Positions 54,869 to 64,000 of a DNA stretch of 64,000 nt are shown piece after piece. The stretch spans positions 46,670,001-46,734,000 of the forward strand of contig CM075346.1 in NCBI GenBank assembly GCA_037693485.1. Direction: 5' to 3'. The notes under the pieces were generated by a model. It was not told where the DNA came from. It saw only the letters and a list, made by a program, of their open reading frames with translations, and made no database searches. Position 1 is the stretch's first letter, and each line of letters starts with the position of its first letter. The DNA comes from Kitagawia praeruptora (lineage: Eukaryota; Streptophyta; Magnoliopsida; Apiales; Apiaceae). The translations under genes and the position numbers were made by a program.

Positions 54869-55295
54869 TGTTGAGAGTAATCTAAACGTTAGTGGCTTGA
54901 TCTGCTGTCAAAGGGAATGTCTTTCATCATTAAGGAAACATGATAGCCTAGCTACTATGATAGTTACTTGATGGCATACACCAAAGCATTATCTTCACCA
55001 TGTTCTTTGCCAAGCTGTTTCATTGTCTTTGCCAACTCGTGTGTGCTGTCAAGGAGTTCCAGGGAGCTTCCGTTTGTTACATCTATAAATAGATGTTTGT
55101 GTTGTGTTATGCAGTATGGGTTCTTTACTATCATCTGAGAGCATGTTGTTAACTCTCTTCATATTATTTGTATTGTATCGTTTATATTGTTTGGAGTGCT
55201 AATAATAAAATCAGTTGGTTTGTGTGTGCAATACATATCTTGAGTGTGAGTGTGTTAAACATACAGACAAGGGGGGTTCTTAATCGAAACCCACA
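54869..55295 (+). repeat. 5' LTR of K2 (427 bp)
   Basis: Starts TGTTGAGAGTAATC and ends CGAAACCCACA (TG...CA). A TATA box CTATAAATAG lies at 55083-55092, and two TGTT-rich blocks follow in the presumed R region. Preceding bases TAATC are the expected left target duplicate. Confidence 0.87.
55083..55092 (+). promoter_or_regulatory. TATA box in K2 LTR
   Basis: CTATAAATAG sits in the LTR about 210 bp before its end, at the usual position for the retroelement core promoter. Confidence 0.6.
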
Positions 55296-55297
55296 TT

Positions 55298-55310
55298 TGG
55301 TATCAGAGCA
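55298..55310 (+). other. Primer binding site of K2
   Basis: TGGTATCAGAGCA lies 2 bp after the LTR, complementary to the 3' end of initiator tRNA-Met. Confidence 0.9.
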
Positions 55311-55352
55311 GGTATACGGTGAATGCCAAAATATATGCCAAGGAGACAGACA

Positions 55353-58233
55353 ATGGCAACAACAGCAACAACAGAGGGAAACAAAGATAAAAATGGATCT
55401 ATGACGTTAAACTATCCGATGCTGACAAAGATCAATTATACCGCGTGGTCGATCAAGATGAGGGTTTATATGCAGGCCCATGGGATTTGGGGAGCTATCG
55501 AACCTTTAAGCAAGACAGCCACAGTGGATGACAAGGTGGACAAGGTAGCACTGGCTGCAATCTATCAAACCATTCCTGAGAACATTTTGTTGTCAATTGC
55601 TGAGAAGAAAACAGCTAACAGTGCGTGGGAGGCTATTAAGGTGATATGCCTAAGAGCCGATAGAGTGAAGAATGCTCGAGTACAGACATTAAGGACAGAG
55701 TTCGAGAACTTGAGCATGAAAGAAACAGAAACCATCGACGATTTCTGCTTGAAACTGAATGAATTGGTAACTAATATCCGCACACTTGGGGAAACAGTCG
55801 AGGAAAGCTACGTAGTGAAGAAAATATTAAGAGCAGCTCCATCCAAGTTTCTGCAAATTGCATCTGCGATAGAACAATTTGGGAAACTAGATGAGATGAC
55901 CATGGAAGAAGTAGTCGGGTCCCTTAAAGCTCATGAGGAAAGACTTCGGGGACATACAGAGAACAACAGTGGGCAACTCTTTCTGACAAAGGAGGAGTGG
56001 TCAAAACGCGAGAAGAATGATGGACAACTACTCTTCACCAAGGAGGAGTGGTTAAGAAAGAAGAATCAAAGATATCGAGGTACTAATAGCCACCAAGGTG
56101 TTCGAGATAAGAGCAAGGTGAGGTGCTACAAGTGTCAAGCTTTTGGACACTTTGCAGTTGATTGCCATAAACTAAAACACGAGAAAGAACAGAAACTTGA
56201 GGTGAACTTAACTCAACTCCAAGACGATGACCCAACTTTGTTATTCACAGAGTGTCAAAAGGACAAGAGTAACAAACTGCTACTTAATGAAGATGATGTG
56301 GTGCCAAGACTAGATCTAAACAATAAAAATAAATCAAACGTGTGGTACCTCGACAATGGTGCAAGCAATCACATGACAGGACAACGATCGAAGTTTAAAG
56401 AAATAGATGAGAAGATAACGGGACGAGTCAAGTTTGGAGATGGCTCTATAGTTGAGATCAAAGGGAAAGGCTCGGTGATGTTCAAATGCAAAAATAGTGA
56501 AGAAGTGATACTCAGTGAGGTATATTATATTCCCACCCTCTGTAACAATATAATAAGCCTTGGACAATTGTCTGAAGATGGGAACAAAGTGATTCTCAGT
56601 GGGAGTTTCCTGTGGATATATGACACACATGGGCGACTTCTTATGAAAGTAAAAAGGTCAGCTAACAGACTATACAAAGTTATTCTTGATTCAAGCAAAC
56701 CTACCTGTTTGATGTCAAAAGTAGAGGAATCAACATGGCTTTGGCATTCACGCCTTGGGCATGCGAATTTCAAAGCTATGCAGTTGCTTTCAGAGAAGAA
56801 CATGGCAATGGGATTGCCAGGTCTGGTTCAACCAAAAACCACGTGTACAGGATGCTTAATGTCAAAGCAGGTGAGAAGATCATTTCCCAGCCACACCGAG
56901 TTCCATGCAACACAAGCCTTGGAACTAGTTCATGCAGACTTGTGTGGCCCGATTTCACCCACAACAAAAGGAGGTAACAAGTATTTCCTACTTCTGGTTG
57001 ATGACTTTAGTAAATGGATGTGGATTTACTTAGTTAAGAGTAAGGATGAAGTCTTTGACACGTTCAAACGATTCAAAGCATGTGTAGAAAATGAATCTGA
57101 TAAGAAGATTAAGGTACTACGGTCAGACCGAGGAGGAGAATTCTGTTCAAAGCTGTTTATCTCTTACTGTGAGGAGAATGGTATAACAAGGCACTTCACT
57201 GCTCCGTACTCCCCACAACAAAATGGAGTCGTTGAACGACGAAATAGGACGGTTGTGGCAATGATCAGAAGTATTTTAAAAGAGATGCAATTACCCTTGG
57301 AATTGTGGGGAGAAGCAGCATGTCATGCAGTGTATGTACTAAACAGGTTTCCAACACGATCTTTATCTGAAAAAACACCGTACGAAGCATGGAAGGGTTG
57401 CAAGCCGGATGTTGGTCACTTACGAGTTTTTGGTTGCGTGGCACACATGAAAATACCAAGTGTGCACACAACTAAGCTTGATGATCGAAGCAAAATGATA
57501 ATTTATCTTGGAACAGAACCAGGAACGAAAGCGTGTAGGCTTTATGATCCAGAGAATGGAAAAATTTGTGTAAGCAGGGATGTGGTTTTTGAAGAAACCA
57601 GGAGTTGGAAATGGAACGTGGAACAACCAGACAGGTTGATAGATCAGGGAATAGTCTCTGTATCTAATGTTCAGGTGACACGAGAAAGCCAAAATTTGGT
57701 GGAGGAAACTTCAGCTGGCATTAGTAATGAGGACACTAATACCAGGGGAGAGGATACAGCAGACTCGAATACATCTCTGGGGTATATCACAGAATCAACA
57801 GAAGAAGAAGGTGAGCAAACTGACACGTCTGAAAGTTCAAGTACCAGCAGTGATCAGCCCAGGAAGTTTCGTTTGCTAAGCGACATCTATGATGAAACCC
57901 AAGAAATAGAATTAGAGGAAGAGTTGCTATTATGTGGCATTGATGAACCTGGAAACTACCAGCAAGCTGTGAAAGAAAAGGCATGGTTGCAGGCTTTGGA
58001 GACTGAGATTGAAGCCATAGAGAAGAATGAGACCTGGAGACTTGAAGAATTGCCACCTGGGCATAAGCCAATCGGCTTAAAGTGGGTATATAAACTGAAA
58101 AGAGATGCAAACGGAGATGTAATTAAGCACAAAGCCAGACTCGTTGCGAAAGGATACGTGCAGAAACAAGGAATCGACTTTGAAGAAGTTTTTGCTCCAG
58201 TTACTAGACTGGAAACAGTAAGGCTACTACTAG
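55353..58233 (+). CDS. gag-pol: Gag-pol polyprotein of K2, truncated in RT
   Basis: The frame opens at 55323, but ATG 55353 (MATTATTEGNKDKN) gives the usual gag start. The N-terminus has the DUF4219/UBN2-type gag (NYTAWSIKMRVYM, then NARVQTLRTEFENLSM). Knuckle CYKCQAFGHFAVDC is near residue 257 and protease WYLDNGASNHMTG near 330. GAG-pre-integrase LWHSRLGHANF follows. The integrase core has VHADLCGP, RSDRGGEF and NGVVERRNRT (D,D,E). RT begins at WVYKLKRDANGDVIKHKARL and runs to VTRLETVRLLL, where the G3 LTR starts. Gag and pol share one frame with no stop, unlike elements A and B. Confidence 0.92.
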
Positions 58234-59736
58234 TGATAAGTGGATTTTATATCCACTATTTACCTTCCGTTTGGACTTTAATCGTTTGCAAGATCTCGAG
58301 TTTCGTTGTCATTTGATTTGTTTTTGTGTAATTTGTGTAGGTTGTGTCGTGAAGGCATTTTGGAGCTAAAATGAGTAAATGGTAGGATATTAAATTTGGA
58401 GGGGAGGCAATAAGTCATGCAGTAGAATTAATGGTGGAATTCCAGGGATTTCAAGGCGCAACGGCGCGAGTTGAGGCGCAGTGGCGCATGAGGCGAGCGC
58501 GCAACAGCGCGTGAGAGGGGCAGCTGCGCGATATTGAAAGGCGCAACAGCGCGGTGAACAGGCGCAATGGCGCTGGGTCACGTGTTGTCCAGGAGGAATC
58601 AAGCGCAGGGGCGCTTAAATGGGGGCAGTTGCGCTCGAATTCATTCTCCGGTTTATTTTTGGATTGTTTTTATCGGGTTATTTTGTATTGGGCCTATTTT
58701 ATTTGGGTCTTTTCCTGAGACTATTTGAGTATCGTTAGGAACCTAAAAAACATATCTCTCATCAGTAGAGTTTGTACTTGGAGATCATCTATCATTATTT
58801 TTCTTAGAACAATTTTTTCAAGGGGAGTTCTCCAAGCTAGTGACAAGCAAGGAGGCTTAATCTTTGGATCGTTTGTACTCTTTCTCATTATTAAGGATTT
58901 ATTTCTATCTCTATCTCTCTTTATTATTATTTGTTTTTTTAGAATTATGTTATCAATTGAACCCATGATGGCGATGAAGTCGATTATGGGCTAAATCGGT
59001 ATCATGGGGTTTTAATTGATTTTTCTATGGATTCTAGTAATTGAGTGTTATTTATGCCTTGGTGTGTGATGGATTGAATTGATTTCCTAGTATGTTTATG
59101 CTTATTCGTTATAGGTGAGTCGCAAACACCTGTAATTGTGTGTTTGATCCTGGTGAATGCGAAAGTGGATCTAGGGTTTAGAACAATTCCTGCTAGCATA
59201 GGTTTTTGCATGTGAAGAACATGTATTAATTTGTGGTGTAATTCTAACCGTCTTGCATTGACTATGTGGTTTAATGGATGCTTGATTTTTAACCGGTATG
59301 TGTTCAATTGCTATAGACATATAGGAACTACACATATTTGGTGACTACTTGACTTCTATCAATTGTGGATGATCAGTAGGATGGTATATGCACAACGAAA
59401 GTTGGTGTGTATCAGTTTAGTACGTCTAATCAGTAATCAACTCTGTCACATACTTGATTAAAGGGCATAATATTCTAGATGAAGTGGTTAATGAAATTGA
59501 AATCCCATGTTTGTTTATTATAAATTAATAGTTAAGTTATTTTCTCGTAATTTCCGTAGTTGGCAATTAAGCATTAGTTAATCAAAACCAAAATTGTGAT
59601 TGTCTTGGCAGTGAGTGTAAATCATAAGCTGGTGTATAAGTGAACAAAACGAACAATTTGAGTCTCTGTGGGAACGAATCCTATTTACCGTATATTACTT
59701 GTTGACCACGTTCTCTTGCGTGAATAAGTGCGAACA
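58234..59736 (+). repeat. 5' LTR of G3 (1503 bp)
   Basis: Starts TGATAAGTGGATTTTATATC and ends GTGCGAACA. It contains a GC-rich array of GCGC motifs at about 58455-58640 in otherwise AT-rich sequence. Against the 1279 visible bases of the 3' LTR I count about 19 substitutions by eye, roughly 1.5 percent. Small frames inside it are shadows. Confidence 0.92.
58455..58640 (+). repeat. CpG-rich GCGC motif array in G3 LTR
   Basis: At least a dozen GCGC tetranucleotides occur in units such as GGCGCAACGGCGCG and GGCGCAACAGCGCG, spaced irregularly at about 8-20 bp. The same array is at 62940-63130 in the 3' LTR. Confidence 0.8.
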
Positions 59737-59742
59737 AGTTTT

Positions 59743-59760
59743 TGGCGCCGCTGCCGGGGA
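59743..59760 (+). other. Primer binding site of G3
   Basis: TGGCGCCGCTGCCGGGGA lies 6 bp after the LTR end. It is the PBS type of Athila/Tat gypsy elements (complementary to a tRNA 3' end, usually given as tRNA-Asp). Confidence 0.88.
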
Positions 59761-59843
59761 CTCGGTTCATTGTTTGTTTAGTTTATGATCTTGTCATCAA
59801 TTTGGATTAAATTCACTGACTCAGATGTTTTTTTTCTTTTTAT

Positions 59844-61247
59844 TTGATGGATTATTGGGAGCAGGAATTCGCAATTGTATGTGTGCTGTGTGCAGGTGGA
59901 CACTACACTCATCAATGTGAGTATAACAGAAACCGGCCAAATTTCAGCTGGGACTACAATCAGAGTGGTATGGAGCAATCCCAATATCCATCCTACCCGC
60001 TCCAAAATCAGCAGTTTGAAGAAGAGCCATACATTCCAGGAGGAATTCAGCAGCAACAGGGGCAACAATTTCAGCATCAGTATGCCCCAGTGCATCAACA
60101 CTTTCAACCTCCTGAATTTCAGCAGCTGCAATTTCAGACTTGGTCTAACCAACAGTCGACCGAAGAAGCTGAATTAGAAGAATTGAGGTTGATGGTTAAA
60201 AGCAATTCATTGTCTCTCCAGACAATAGGAGATCAGATTGGTCAAATTGCAAATGCATTACAAACATTGAATCAAATTGCAAGTGACACAGAAGGCCTAG
60301 CTGTAGAGGAGGAGGACAAGAACCTTCCTATCAGTCTTGACTGGCCTTTCTTAGCCACGGGTGAGACCAAGATCGAAGTTCAGAAAGGAGAGTCTGAGGG
60401 CAAAGATGGGGAAGAAGCAGAACATGAAGCTGATAAGGAAGCAGAGTCGGAGGCAAACCAATCAGAAAATTCAGAATGTCCAGAAAATTCGATTCTGAAT
60501 AATCAGCCGCAACCACTTCCTTTGCAATCTGAAAATTTTGAAGAATCAGCCCAAGATCAAGAAAATTCCAAGGCTCAAGTGGCTATGCTAATTCCTTCGA
60601 AGGATGAAGAGTGTCTCAGTGTGGAAGATGATGAATTAGAAGAGCATGTTCAGTTGTTGAATGTCGCTCCGTTGCAATCTGACTTCGACCAGCTGGAGGC
60701 TGAAGAGGAAAAGAGCATCATTCCTGTTAACAAATCTACTCCGGAGAAGACTACAAATATCATCCAAATCAATTTTCCTCCTCCATATCCACAGAGGCTT
60801 CAGAAGCAAACTCTAGCCATGAATTTGCCGGCGGAGGATGAGGAGTGTTTTAGCTTGAAATTGGTTGATGCAGGGCAGAGTAAAAAGTATGACACGGAGA
60901 AGGAGAAGGAAAAGTATGACCAACTGAGGATTACAGTGCCTTGGTTAATGGGGCTACGTATTCCACATAAGTTGCTTGGAGTGGAAGATCTCTGGAATTC
61001 TCAGGTGCGCCTTAAGCCATCATTTGAAGGAGCTCCCGAACTCGAGCTCAAAACATTGCTAGTTCACCTGGGGTATGTTTCTCGTAATTCAAATCCTTTG
61101 CTTGCTATTTTTATTGCTGCTAACTTTTCAGGTAGGTGGGAGAATGTTCTTAAGAGATCTTGTGAGGAGCGAATACGGGTAAAGCTTTTCGTTGAAGATG
61201 TCGCTCCAGAAAAGATCATTAAATGGCCTTATAGAGATGCGGTGTAG
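59844..61247 (+). CDS. Gag-derived ORF of G3
   Basis: 467 codons from ATG 59844. Near the N-terminus CVLCAGGHYTHQC (C-x2-C-x3-H-x4-C) and then RPNFSWDYNQ correspond to the C-terminal knuckle and NFSW region of Athila/Tat gag, so the capsid core is missing. A Gln/Pro-rich stretch follows, then a helical segment (MVKSNSLSLQTIGDQIGQIA) and a long acidic Glu/Ser-rich region. FPPPYPQRLQKQ resembles the segment before protease in these elements. The C-terminal ~120 residues are unassigned. It starts as gag but lacks enzymes. The frame is open and could be translated. Confidence 0.68.
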   Translation: MMDYWEQEFAIVCVLCAGGHYTHQCEYNRNRPNFSWDYNQSGMEQSQYPSYPLQNQQFEEEPYIPGGIQQQQGQQFQHQYAPVHQHFQPPEFQQLQFQTWSNQQSTEEAELEELRLMVKSNSLSLQTIGDQIGQIANALQTLNQIASDTEGLAVEEEDKNLPISLDWPFLATGETKIEVQKGESEGKDGEEAEHEADKEAESEANQSENSECPENSILNNQPQPLPLQSENFEESAQDQENSKAQVAMLIPSKDEECLSVEDDELEEHVQLLNVAPLQSDFDQLEAEEEKSIIPVNKSTPEKTTNIIQINFPPPYPQRLQKQTLAMNLPAEDEECFSLKLVDAGQSKKYDTEKEKEKYDQLRITVPWLMGLRIPHKLLGVEDLWNSQVRLKPSFEGAPELELKTLLVHLGYVSRNSNPLLAIFIAANFSGRWENVLKRSCEERIRVKLFVEDVAPEKIIKWPYRDAV

Positions 61248-61269
61248 AAAATTTTCAAGAGGAAAATTA

Positions 61270-61332
61270 TGGCCAAGTCTAGCTAAAGACGTTAAAGAAA
61301 GGCGCTTCGTGGGAGGCAACCCATGATTTCTT
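61270..61332 (+). other. Conserved Athila/Tat post-pol motif
   Basis: GACGTTAAAGAAAGGCGCTT followed by GTGGGAGGCAACCCATG matches the block usually found just after pol in Athila/Tat elements (GACGTTAAACAAGCGCTT-type then GGGAGGCAACCCA). Its position directly after the gag-like ORF shows that the pol gene has been lost. Confidence 0.65.
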
Positions 61333-62705
61333 GCTTTCGAATAAAACAACAGTTGCGCAGGAGCGCACCACATCTATCCACCACCAGACACACCACCCGA
61401 GGAGGGTGGAAATGCCGGAGAGTAGGGGAGTATCTCTTGTACCCTTTTAATTTACCTTCAATGAGGACATTGTAATTTTTAAGTTTGGGGGTGATTTTAG
61501 GGTATCAAGAGTCATTGCATTGCATATAGTTGCATATTCATGCTAGTTCATGTTAGTATTTGTGCATTTAGTTTTGCCATGCCATTTAGAGTGCATTTAG
61601 GATGCCATGTCATATAGAATTATTAGGATTATTAATATCATTTTGTTTATGCATTTCATATGATTCCACTTGAGTGTCTGTTTCTGGCTCGATAGGTTGA
61701 CGTTAATTTTGGTGTGATGACAATGAATAGAGGGTTGATTTAAGACTTATGAAATTGACGTGCGTGTGTCGGGAACACGATCTTTTCACGGTCTCACTGT
61801 TTGCTCTTGGGTTAGATCGAGTCATACCTTGTTTGGCTGTTGAGATTTAATCACTTATTTATATCTAGAATTTTCGTTATTCCCTTGATGGCATAGAAGC
61901 ACTTAAGTATAAGTTTGGGGGAAAGCAGGGATTTCATGCTAAGTGTCGTGTTGTGTCGAAATAATAATTGCTAGGTGTCAAATGGCTAGTAGTCGGCTCA
62001 TTGTTATATGAGTAGTCTAGGGTTGGAAATGAGAAAGGCTCATTCCAGATTGCATAAAAAAAAATATATATATCAAATCAAAAAGGAAAAAAAAGAGTCA
62101 TGTAAATAGTTTAATTGTTATATGCAAAATGATCAGGGTGAGCTCTTTAATACTCGAGCAAGTAAGTTCAATGAGGGCAATGCGCCTAGTGACCTAAGGC
62201 CCTTGAGGTTTGGGATCCGCTAACCTAAAGCTCGCTAAATGGGTATTATTGTACAAGCCTTTTGGGGTCTCACCCATTGCACGGTCAATAAGCATGCGTA
62301 TTTGTTGTTTTGTATTATTTTTGTATAGTAAAGCATGCATTCTTGTCTACCTTAAATGATGATGGCGGTGTCTTTGAGTCATGGAGTGTCTAAAGTTCAT
62401 TCTGTTTATAAACATGTGATTGTTTTGGCGAAGGATGAGTTATGATTTGTATCTAGTTTCAAGAGTATAGCTAGTGAGAAAAGCACACACCACGTTTCCG
62501 AGCATGTATTGTTAGTATACGGGGCTTAGTCGAGCTCTGTTTGGAGTTGTTGCATTCTTTGAGGTGTTGGCTTGTTGAGTTGGTTTTGGTAACTTTTGTG
62601 GGATCATTGCATTAGGACATCTTCGCATTATCATGACATTGCATTTTTAGTTATATTCATGCATCATTTTAGGTTGAGTTTGCATTGCTTGAGGACAAGC
62701 AACAG
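61333..62705 (+). other. Non-coding 3' internal region of G3
   Basis: No open frame of note. It contains TAAGTTTGGGGG-type motifs near 61479-61491 and 61910-61921, identical in core to the terminal PPT. An A-rich run with ATATATAT is at about 62056-62075. Confidence 0.6.
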
Positions 62706-62721
62706 TTTAAGTTTGGGGGTT
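62706..62721 (+). other. Polypurine tract of G3
   Basis: TTTAAGTTTGGGGGT immediately precedes the 3' LTR (TGATAAG at 62722), the typical Athila/Tat PPT context, after GAGGACAAGCAA. Confidence 0.78.
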
Positions 62722-64000
62722 TGATAAGTGGATTTTATATCCACTATTTACCTTCCGTTTGGACTTTAATCGTTTGCAAGTTCTCGAGTTTCGTTGTCAT
62801 TTGATTTGTTTTTGTGTAATTTGTGTAGGTTGTGTCGTGAAGGCATTTTGGAGCTAAAACGAGTAAATGGTGGGATATTAAATTTGGAGGGGAGGCAACA
62901 AGTCATGCAGTAGAATTAATGGTGGAATTCCAGGGATTTCAAGGCGCAACGGCGCGAGTTGAGGCGCAGTGGCGCATGAGGCGAGCGCGCAACAGCGCGC
63001 GAGAGGGGCAGCTGCGCGATATTGAAAGGCGCAACAGCGCGGTGAACAGGCGCAATGGCGCTGGGTCGCGTGTTGTCCAGGAGGAATCAAGCGCAGGGGC
63101 GCTTAAATGGGGGCAGTTGCGCTCGAATTCATTCTCCGGTTTATTTTTGGATTGTTTTTATCGGGTTATTTTGTATTGGGCCTATTTTATTTGGGGCTTT
63201 TCCTGAGACTATTTAAGTATCGTTAGGAACCTAAAAAACATATCTCTCATCAGTAGAGTTTGTACTTGGAGATCATCTATCATTATTTTTCTTAGAACAA
63301 TTTTTTCAAGGGGAGTTCTCCAAGCTAGTGACAAGCAAGGAGGCTTAATCTTTGGATCGTTTATACTCTTTCTCATTATTAAGGATTTATTTCTATCTCT
63401 ATCTCTCTTTATTATTATTTGTTTTTTTTAGAATTATGTTATCAATTGAACCCATGATGGCAATGAAGTCGATTATGGGCTAAATCGGTATCATGGGGTT
63501 TTAATTGATTTTTCTATGGATTCTAGTAATTGAGTGTTATTTATGCCTTGGTGTGTGATGGATTGAATTGATTTCCTAGTATGTTTATGCTTATTCGTTA
63601 TAGGTGAGTCGCGAACACCTGTAATTTTGTGTTTGATCCTGGTGAATGCGAAAGTGGATCTAGGGTTTAGAACAATTCATGCTAGCATAGGTTTTTGCAT
63701 GTGAAGAACATGTATTAATTTGTGGTGTAATTCTAACCATCTTGCATTGACTATGTGGTTTAATGGATGCTTGATTTTTAACCGGTATGTGTTCAATTGC
63801 TATAGACATATAGGAACTACACATATTTGGTGACTACTTGACTTCTATCAATTGTGGATGATCAGTAGGATGGTATATGCACAACGAAAGTTGGTGTGTA
63901 TCAGTTTAGTGCGTCTAATCAGTAATCAACTCTGTCACATACTGGGTTAAAGGGCATAAGATTCTAGATGAAGTGGTTAATGAAATTGAAATCCCATGTT
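62722..64000 (+). repeat. 3' LTR of G3 (partial)
   Basis: Collinear with 58234-59512 of the 5' LTR. The last ~220 bp, the right target duplicate and the rest of K2 are beyond the window. It includes the second GCGC array at 62940-63130. Confidence 0.93.

Larger units (their letters stand above)
54869..58233 (+). mobile_element. Ty1/copia element K2, interrupted by gypsy element G3
   Basis: 5' LTR 54869-55295, then an initiator-Met PBS, then one gag-pol frame broken inside RT at 58233 by the LTR of G3. The remaining RT, RNase H and 3' LTR must lie beyond the window. The short LTR and single-frame gag-pol set it apart from the Sirevirus-type elements A and B. Confidence 0.92.
58234..64000 (+). 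mobile_element. Ty3/gypsy Athila/Tat-type element G3, gag-only, 3' LTR cut by window end
   Basis: 5' LTR 58234-59736, PBS, one gag-like ORF, a conserved post-pol motif, a ~1.4-kb non-coding tail, PPT and 3' LTR from 62722. No protease, RT, RNase H or integrase is present in the ~3-kb interior. The PBS type (TGGCGCCGCTGCCGGGGA) and the motif GGGAGGCAACCCATG are typical of Athila/Tat lineages. It lies inside K2 RT; the left target duplicate would be ACTAG (58229-58233). Confidence 0.9.

Noticed and set aside
58390..58602. Minus-strand Cys/Ala/Pro-rich frame (and its copy at 62878-63090)
   Set aside because: It arises from the GCGC array in the G3 LTR and is duplicated with it.
1..64000. CRISPR arrays, bacterial operons, rRNA or functional tRNA genes
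   Set aside because: The sequence is plant nuclear DNA; the only tRNA-like sequence is the SINE head at 176-250, which has diverged from a tRNA gene.

Overview
This window is transposon-dominated nuclear DNA of a flowering plant, most likely a eudicot. The evidence is AT-rich intergenic sequence, plant-type Ty1/copia and Ty3/gypsy elements, an RTE LINE, a tRNA-derived SINE, Stowaway-type MITEs, CACTA transposons, and captured exons of plant nuclear genes. I see no intact host gene. The family cannot be fixed from the sequence alone.

Layout. 1-5600 is AT-rich and gene-poor, with a SINE (176-426, perfect 17-bp target duplication), MITEs and small duplications. 5609-20715 holds two related minus-strand Ty1/copia elements of Sirevirus type in series. 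The first to be read, A, is LTR 20715-19440, gag, and a broken pol. The second, B, starts with an LTR (16614-15320) placed exactly at A's pol breakpoint and continues with gag, a full pol and a third large ORF, but no 3' LTR. 20716-24584 is degenerate, with LTR-like remnants.

24585-54868 is a nested stack. A minus-strand RTE LINE survives as three collinear pieces (46168-45069, 30909-30348, 25154-24585). It is split by a 14-kb gypsy element, G1 (30910-45068, target duplication ATGCA), and by a CACTA element, C2 (25155-30347, target duplication TAT). It is cut on its 5' side by another gypsy-type LTR, G2 (from 46169). G1 itself carries CACTA element C1 (34867-38800, TGC), and G2 carries CACTA element C3 (47823-53299, CTA). 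From 54869 a second copia element (K2) begins; its RT is interrupted at 58234 by a gag-only Athila/Tat-type gypsy element (G3), whose 3' LTR runs off the window.

The most interesting content is inside the CACTA elements. None shows a recognisable transposase, and at least two carry spliced-looking pieces of unrelated host genes behind one shared leader. C1 holds a thiamine-phosphate synthase piece and a fused U-box-protein/Hsp70-like exon. C2 holds hexokinase, EAF1 and chaperonin-60 pieces plus an unrecognised exon pair. C3 holds a multi-exon gene-like tract that I do not recognise. These look like gene-capturing (Pack-type) CACTA elements producing chimeric transcripts. Autonomous partners for the CACTA elements, G1 and G3 must lie elsewhere in the genome.
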